Position numbers and translations under genes: made by a program | Shown: positions 59,465 through 64,000 of the stretch, one piece after another | Numbering within the stretch: position 1 is the first letter of the stretch | How the letters are laid out: each line of letters opens with the position of its first letter | Source of the DNA: Levilactobacillus zymae | GTDB taxonomy: Bacteria > Bacillota > Bacilli > Lactobacillales > Lactobacillaceae | DNA: 64,000 bases | Direction of reading: 5' to 3' | Assembly (NCBI RefSeq): GCF_032190635.1 | Contig: NZ_JAVLAS010000001.1 | Location: 806,001 to 870,000, forward strand | Notes under the pieces: model-generated | What the model was told of the DNA's origin: nothing | Database searches by the model: none | The model's input: the letters and a program-made list of their open reading frames with translations, nothing else

Positions 59465-60076
59465 CTAAAAGGCCAGTTGCGTAAAGGTCCAGAAGAGTTT
59501 GGCTCCGTATAAGAGGATAATGAGCCCACAAACGAGATTAATGCCTCGCAGAATCTTAGCGTTAAACCCATTTTTAAAGTGGGAAATCAACAGGGTGATC
59601 CCAGAAAACCAAATCACCGAGGCCAAGGCGACCCCGGTGATGAACGGAGCGGCGCTACTAGCGGGCATCGACACGTGAAAGGCCCCCAGTAGCATGGTGC
59701 CATCGATAATGGCTTGGGGGTTACACCAGGTCACGACAAAGGCGGTGACGATGGTTTTCCCCAACGCGGTCACCACCTCTTGGGGCGCTTGAGTGGTGGG
59801 ATGGGTACGTAATAGGTTGGCCCCGATGTAGATCACGATGAGACTGCCCACTAAGAGAATCACGGCTTGCAGCCAGTGATAGCGTTGCATCAGCGCCCCG
59901 ATGCCAAAAAAGCAGCTGAGCGAAAGGGCAATATCGAAGAAAATCACGATCCAGGCGGTCAATAGGGCCCGTCGTTTGGGCTGGCCCAGTGCGGAGTTGA
60001 TGACGAATAGGTTTTGGAGTCCAATCGGTGCCACGTAGGCTAGCCCCATGGTGAGTCCTTGAATTAAAAAAGTCAT
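59465..60076 (-). CDS. LysE/RhtB-family amino-acid exporter
   Basis: The 203-residue protein has about six transmembrane segments and LysE family text: an N-terminal GLTMGLAYVAPIGLQNLFVINSAL and TWCNPQAIIDGTMLLG near 115-130. Such proteins export basic or neutral amino acids by proton-linked transport. The start is the ATG complementary to 60074-60076, behind GGGAGGTAA. The open frame extends 45 codons further upstream without similarity and is rejected. It is convergent with the lectin gene. Confidence 0.88.
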   Translation of the reverse strand: MTFLIQGLTMGLAYVAPIGLQNLFVINSALGQPKRRALLTAWIVIFFDIALSLSCFFGIGALMQRYHWLQAVILLVGSLIVIYIGANLLRTHPTTQAPQEVVTALGKTIVTAFVVTWCNPQAIIDGTMLLGAFHVSMPASSAAPFITGVALASVIWFSGITLLISHFKNGFNAKILRGINLVCGLIILLYGAKLFWTFTQLAF

Positions 60077-60174
60077 GGTGAAGTTACCTCCCAGAATTAA
60101 GTTGCTGGGTCCCATTATAGAAAGCCGCGAAAGTCCTGTCCCCAACCAAATGACGATTGACCACCCAACCAAGT

Positions 60175-60219
60175 CAAAAAACGTGAACGCCCCGGTGCGG
60201 GAGGCGTTCACGTTTTATT
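60175..60219. terminator. bidirectional terminator after the phosphatase gene
   Basis: AACGTGAACGCC pairs with GGCGTTCACGTT. On the minus strand TTTTTT follows directly, so it ends the phosphatase transcript before the LysE gene. Confidence 0.85.
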
Positions 60220-60303
60220 AAAACTAATTTATGGGCGCAACGTTTTTGGATGAATTCGCCAGGTCATCACGCTACTGACCAACGGCTTATAATAGAAATG
60301 ACC

Positions 60304-60762
60304 CTATTTTAGGGCGGTTAACCACGCTGGAATTGCGGCGGCCAGTTCCTGATAGGTGAGTTCGAATTTGTGGGTATACCAGGGATCGTCGATGGCCTGT
60401 CCCTGCCGACCGGGAAGAATGTCCAAGCAAAGCTTCACCTTAGCGGCGTCGGCGGCTGACGGGGCCAACCGTTGCAGGTTGGCGACGTTGGCGTGATCCA
60501 TGGTGATGATGGTGTCGGCCCACGTAAAGTCAGCGGCGGTGATGGGTCGCGAGCGATGGTCACTAGCGTCTAGCCCGTGATGGCGCATGGCCTTTAAGGC
60601 GCCGGGATGGGGCGGGTTCCCCTCTTCTTCGGGACTAGTCGCAACGGATTTAACGGTAAACTGGGATTGCCAACCGTGCTGGTCAATCAGCTGTTGAGCG
60701 ATGGCCTCGGCCATGGGGGAGCGGCAGATGTTGCCTAGACAAACGAATAAAATATGGTGCAT
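60304..60762 (-). CDS. low-molecular-weight protein-tyrosine phosphatase
   Basis: The 152-residue enzyme has the P-loop CLGNICRS with nucleophile Cys8 and Arg14, and the general acid Asp125 or Asp126 in IDDPWY. It removes phosphate from tyrosine, and in bacteria often from kinases that control exopolysaccharide or other wall processes. The start is behind AGGAGG on the minus strand. No matching tyrosine kinase is in this window. Confidence 0.93.
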   Translation of the reverse strand: MHHILFVCLGNICRSPMAEAIAQQLIDQHGWQSQFTVKSVATSPEEEGNPPHPGALKAMRHHGLDASDHRSRPITAADFTWADTIITMDHANVANLQRLAPSAADAAKVKLCLDILPGRQGQAIDDPWYTHKFELTYQELAAAIPAWLTALK

Positions 60763-60869
60763 ATGGTGAACCTCCTAAAGGATTGGTAAAATTACTAGGT
60801 AGATGCTGGTGTCGCCCTACCGCGTTTGTTATGATAAGTCTAACAAATTTAATTGGAGGAGTGGTCACG

Positions 60870-61448
60870 ATGGCTTGGATTATTGCCATTATTGTGGTGG
60901 TTTTATTAGTGATTTGGTATGTGACGCTGTACAACGGCTTCATCCAGATCCGCACCCACGTACAGGAATCGTGGAGTCAAATTGACGTGCAGCTTAAGCG
61001 ACGGAACGATTTGATTCCGAATTTGATTTCCACGACGAAAGGATACGCAAATTATGAACAATCAACCTTAAAAAAGGTGGTTGAGTTACGTAATCAGTTA
61101 ACGGCGGTGCCCGCCGGTGACCGGCAACAGACCATGGAGGTTTCCAACGCACTGTCCGGGACGTTACGTTCCCTGTTTGCGGTGGCGGAAAATTACCCGG
61201 ATCTGAAGGCCAATACGCAGTTTTCCCAATTAATGGAAGAGTTAACGAATACGGAAAACAAAATTGCCTACTCGCGGCAGTTGTATAACAGTACCGTGGC
61301 CAACCTGAACATGAAGGTTCAATCCTTCCCCAGCAACTTGGTGGCGAACATTCACCACTTCAAGCAAGAGGCGTACTTACAGGTTCCAGAAGAAGAAAAA
61401 GCGGCGCCAAAAGTGAACTTTGACGACTTTGGCAACGATAATAAGTAG
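60870..61448 (+). CDS. LemA family protein
   Basis: The 192-residue protein has one N-terminal transmembrane segment (about 2-24, [19 protein letters not shown]) and a helical bundle with [22 protein letters not shown], the LemA hallmark. The start is the ATG at 60870 after GGAGGAG. An upstream in-frame extension is rejected. Its function is not known, but it is frequently adjacent to htpX, eight bases downstream here. The pair is probably one operon with a role in membrane protein quality. Confidence 0.92.
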   Translation: MAWIIAIIVVVLLVIWYVTLYNGFIQIRTHVQESWSQIDVQLKRRNDLIPNLISTTKGYANYEQSTLKKVVELRNQLTAVPAGDRQQTMEVSNALSGTLRSLFAVAENYPDLKANTQFSQLMEELTNTENKIAYSRQLYNSTVANLNMKVQSFPSNLVANIHHFKQEAYLQVPEEEKAAPKVNFDDFGNDNK

Positions 61449-61456
61449 GCGATTCT

Positions 61457-62347
61457 ATGCTGTATGAACAAATTGCCATGAATAAACGACGAACCGGCTA
61501 TGTGATGGTTGGTTTTACGCTATTAGTCGTGGCGTTAGGTGCGGCGTTGGGCGACGTGTTTGCCGGTAATTGGCTGGTTGGTTGTCTGTGGGCGCTGGTC
61601 GTGACGGCCGTGTACATGTTGATCATGATTAGTAACTCGACCAACGTGGTCATGAGCTTGAATAATGCGCGGGAGATTAAGCATGAAGATCAGGCCCCCC
61701 AACTCTGGCACCTGATCGAAGACATGGCGCTGGTGGGCCGCGTACCGATGCCACGCGTCTTTATCATTGATGATGCTAGTCCCAACGCGTTTGCGACGGG
61801 GAATAGTCCTGAACATTCCGCCGTAGCGGTGACCACGGGGTTACTGACCCGGTTGAATCGTGAGGAACTGGAAGGCGTGATTGGTCACGAGATTTCACAC
61901 GTCCGGAATTATGATATCCGCCTGCAAACCATTGCCCTAGCCTTGTCAGCGGCCATTAGCTTCTTGGTGAACCTCGCCAGTCATCTGATGTGGTTCGGCG
62001 GGGGACGCGATGATGACGACCGGGACTCGGCCGGTGGCGCCATTGCGATGGTGGTTTCCATCTTGCTGATTTTCTTGGCACCGTTGGCGGCCAGTATTGC
62101 GCAGATGGCCTTATCACGTAATCGAGAATATCTGGCCGACGCCTCTAGCGTGGAACTGACGCGAAATCCGCAGGGCCTGATTTCGGCGCTGGAGAAGATT
62201 GACGATAGCGAACCGATGCAGGAGGCGGACCCCAGCAGTGCGGCAATGTACATTGGCGATCCGTTTAAAAATAAGCGCAAAATGACGGATTTATTCGCAA
62301 CGCATCCGCCGATTGCCGATCGAATCGCCCGGCTCGAAAAAATGTAG
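61457..62347 (+). CDS. htpX: membrane protease HtpX
   Basis: HtpX is a zinc metalloprotease that degrades misfolded membrane proteins. It has 296 residues. The catalytic HEISH is at 144-148, with a later Glu in [12 protein letters not shown] near 222. Two N-terminal transmembrane segments (about 17-35 and 40-58) and a central hydrophobic pair near 165-210 surround it. The start is the ATG at 61457, giving the family N-terminus [11 protein letters not shown]. It follows lemA by eight bases. Confidence 0.95.
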   Translation: MLYEQIAMNKRRTGYVMVGFTLLVVALGAALGDVFAGNWLVGCLWALVVTAVYMLIMISNSTNVVMSLNNAREIKHEDQAPQLWHLIEDMALVGRVPMPRVFIIDDASPNAFATGNSPEHSAVAVTTGLLTRLNREELEGVIGHEISHVRNYDIRLQTIALALSAAISFLVNLASHLMWFGGGRDDDDRDSAGGAIAMVVSILLIFLAPLAASIAQMALSRNREYLADASSVELTRNPQGLISALEKIDDSEPMQEADPSSAAMYIGDPFKNKRKMTDLFATHPPIADRIARLEKM

Positions 62348-62419
62348 AAAAACTCACCGAATCGGCGTCGTTTCGGTGTACAATGGGAAGGGAATTTTAG
62401 TAGAAAGAGTGTAAAGCGC

Positions 62420-63205
62420 ATGCGTGGAAATTTTGTCTATCTCAGTTTAGAACCCGTTACCAACATGGTTTACTCGTTAGGGGTATCGCCCGCTGATTTT
62501 TTAAACGGGGTTCCCGAGGTTCCCAATCAGCTCCTGTTGCTCAATGCGGAGGCTGGGACCGACGTCACGTTGAACCCGCACACGCGTTTTCAGACCATTG
62601 CGGGCCAGGCCCAGGTGCGGCGTTATTTACTCGCCAAGCACACGGCCGCGGTCAAGTGGCTCGATTACGTTCACGCGGATGACTTGGACTTTTTACTCCC
62701 ATCAGAAATTGCGGAACTCTTGTACCTGGGGCACATGGAGACTCATTTACGCACGCCGTTTTACGCTAAGCTGCAAAACGACTATGCGTTCCTAACCCTG
62801 CGTGATGGGTTCTACAAAATTTATTACCGGCAGCTGGGTAACTTCAACCACGTGTTGGACGTGAGCATTAAGCGGCACCTGCGGGCGATGCACAACAACC
62901 GCTGGGTGTTTGCCCGACCATTAGCCATCAGCGACGTCCCTCACGAGATCTTGTTACAGCTGACAGAGGGACTGATGGATGGTGCGGTGATTGCGTTTGA
63001 TCAATTGGTGGAACGGCACCGGGTGTACATGATTCCGGTCCGGGCCATTCACCATCCCGAACACCAAGCGACTTGGCACACGCAAGAAGAGGTGTATGCC
63101 GATTCTAAAGAGGTCGCGAGTTTACGGTATGACTTAACCACCCGTGAATGGGCGTTGACGATTCACGACAACCAAGAATTTAGCGAGGTTGCCGATCTAA
63201 TCTAA
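62420..63205 (+). CDS. conserved protein of unknown function
   Basis: I do not recognise this 261-residue protein. It has no signal peptide or membrane segment. Composition is rich in His, Leu and Tyr (for example MHNNRWVF and DGFYKIYYRQLGN), and the protein ends in acidic text. The ATG at 62420 has a modest ribosome site (AAAGAGTG). It lies between htpX and murF, where other lactobacilli have a gene of similar size. A terminator follows. Confidence 0.65.
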   Translation: MRGNFVYLSLEPVTNMVYSLGVSPADFLNGVPEVPNQLLLLNAEAGTDVTLNPHTRFQTIAGQAQVRRYLLAKHTAAVKWLDYVHADDLDFLLPSEIAELLYLGHMETHLRTPFYAKLQNDYAFLTLRDGFYKIYYRQLGNFNHVLDVSIKRHLRAMHNNRWVFARPLAISDVPHEILLQLTEGLMDGAVIAFDQLVERHRVYMIPVRAIHHPEHQATWHTQEEVYADSKEVASLRYDLTTREWALTIHDNQEFSEVADLI

Positions 63206-63210
63206 GCACG

Positions 63211-63250
63211 AGAGCTCCCGCACGAAAAATCGTGACGGGGGTTTTTCTTT
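63211..63250 (+). terminator. terminator before murF
   Basis: AGCTCCCG.CACGA pairs with TCGTG.CGGGGGTT, followed by T residues. Confidence 0.82.
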
Positions 63251-63382
63251 TGGCCCATAGTGGTTTCTTCGGTGGCCGGCCGAACCGCTTGGGGGCGTAG
63301 TGCTGGGTTGAGGGTTACTTGCGTGCCTGATTGAATTGCGGTTCGACCAATCGGGCTTTTTAAATTTCCTCCCCGTGATTCA

Positions 63383-63391
63383 TGGTATAAT
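63383..63391 (+). promoter_or_regulatory. extended -10 promoter of murF
   Basis: TGG followed by a perfect TATAAT (63386-63391), about 95 bases before murF. A small hairpin (TGGCGG..TGCCA) lies in the leader. Confidence 0.65.
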
Positions 63392-63483
63392 GGGAGTCAG
63401 AATTTTATCCCGGACCAGATGAGCCCGAGAAAGCTAATGACGGGTGGCGGCAGTGCCACGCGAAAATGGGAGTTAGACAAAAA

Positions 63484-64000
63484 ATGAAGATGCAACTTGC
63501 GGAAATTGCCCATGCAGTCGGGGCAATCAATGATTACGAACAGTGGGCGAGCGTCAACGTGACCAGCGTGGCGTTTGATAGTCGGCACCTGCAACCCGGG
63601 GGCCTCTTTATCCCATTGACCGGAGAACAAGACGGTCACCAGTTTATCCAATCGGCGATTGATCACGGTGCGGTGGCAACCCTGTGGGCTCAAGACTTAG
63701 CTAAGGCCCCAGCCGATTTCCCCGTAATTCAAGTCGAAAACTCGCTGACCGCCTTACAAACGTTGGCCCGCTATTACCTGACCAAGATCAACCCCCGGGT
63801 GGTGGCCATTACCGGGAGCAACGGGAAGACCACGACTAAGGATATGATTGCGGCCCTCTTAAGCACGCAATTCAACGTGACCAAGACCTACGCTAATTTC
63901 AATAACGAAATCGGGGTGCCGATGACGGTGCTCTCCATGGAGCCCAACACCGAAATGTTGGTGGTTGAAATGGGGATGGACCGGCCCGGACAACTGGACT
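63484..64000 (+). CDS. murF: UDP-N-acetylmuramoyl-tripeptide--D-alanyl-D-alanine ligase, 5' part
   Basis: MurF adds the D-Ala-D-Ala dipeptide to complete the peptidoglycan precursor. The gene runs off the window end, so only about 172 codons are seen. The visible N-terminal domain binds UDP-MurNAc (SVNVTSVAFDSRHLQPGGLF). The ATP loop is ITGSNGKTTTKDM at about 112-124, followed by NFNNEIGVPMTVL. These make MurF more likely than MurE or MurC. The ATG at 63484 follows GGGAG. Confidence 0.93.
   Translation, partial: MKMQLAEIAHAVGAINDYEQWASVNVTSVAFDSRHLQPGGLFIPLTGEQDGHQFIQSAIDHGAVATLWAQDLAKAPADFPVIQVENSLTALQTLARYYLTKINPRVVAITGSNGKTTTKDMIAALLSTQFNVTKTYANFNNEIGVPMTVLSMEPNTEMLVVEMGMDRPGQLD

Overview
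The window is chromosomal DNA of a Gram-positive, low-copy-repeat, high-GC lactic acid bacterium. Evidence is a mix of strong AGGAGG ribosome sites, TTGACA/TATAAT promoters, a T-box, PyrR attenuators, a mevalonate-pathway HMG-CoA reductase, pyruvate oxidase, WxL surface proteins and a full-length phosphoketolase gene with highly expressed codon use. Together these fit an obligately heterofermentative Lactobacillaceae member, most likely a GC-rich Levilactobacillus-like species. The genus is inferred from gene content and order, not proven.

Layout. 1-4 kb: a D-2-hydroxyacid dehydrogenase convergent with the RNA-polymerase-recycling helicase HelD, then a structured intergenic region and a Trp T-box. 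4.2-10.5 kb: trpS, a frameshifted ppx/gppA, HMG-CoA reductase mvaA, an IpaB/EvcA-type HExxH protein, a Sir2 deacylase with half of its zinc site missing, a small membrane protein and a DUF72 protein. 10.6-16.4 kb: the conserved block metG-tatD-rnmV-rsmA-veg-ispE. 16.48-17.97 kb: a complete AT-rich ISL3-family insertion sequence with an 8-bp target duplication. 18-21.5 kb: an alpha/beta hydrolase and a Zur-like-regulated metal ABC transporter. 21.7-27.1 kb: pyruvate oxidase, purR-glmU-prs. 27.1-31.7 kb: a 100-bp tandem repeat, a DUF3899-like protein, a GntR regulator and phosphoketolase. 32-35 kb (minus strand): a HAD phosphatase with an internal deletion, an HD-domain phosphohydrolase and a LipL-like acyltransferase. 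35.3-42 kb: a DUF1934 protein, rpoE (delta), pyrG with a CTP-sensing leader, a Cys-to-Asp MurA, rpmE2, and an ECF sigma/anti-sigma pair. 42-50.4 kb: the PyrR-attenuated pyrimidine operon pyrR-pyrB-pyrC-carA-carB-pyrD, in which carB has an in-frame amber codon and pyrF/pyrE do not follow. 50.5-59.4 kb: sortase A and a cell-surface-complex (Csc/WxL) cluster with two tandem lectin-WxL proteins. 59.5-64 kb: a LysE exporter, a low-molecular-weight phosphatase, lemA-htpX, an unknown gene and the 5' part of murF.

How it works together. Nucleotide metabolism is the dominant theme: prs makes PRPP, purR (with a candidate PurBox at its own promoter) and PyrR sense PRPP or UMP, and pyrG is controlled by a predicted reiterative-transcription attenuator. 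Carbon metabolism is represented by phosphoketolase and pyruvate oxidase, both producing acetyl-phosphate. Cell-wall genes (glmU, murA, murF, sortase) and the WxL cluster form the envelope theme.

Four genes carry departures from their family: ppx (one-base frameshift), carB (amber stop), the HAD phosphatase (loss of its last catalytic motif) and murA (active-site Cys replaced by Asp). I did not find a clearly new multi-gene system. The least explained structures are the nested hairpin element at 3.68-3.83 kb, the 100-bp tandem repeat at 27.2-27.4 kb and the structured leader before phosphoketolase.
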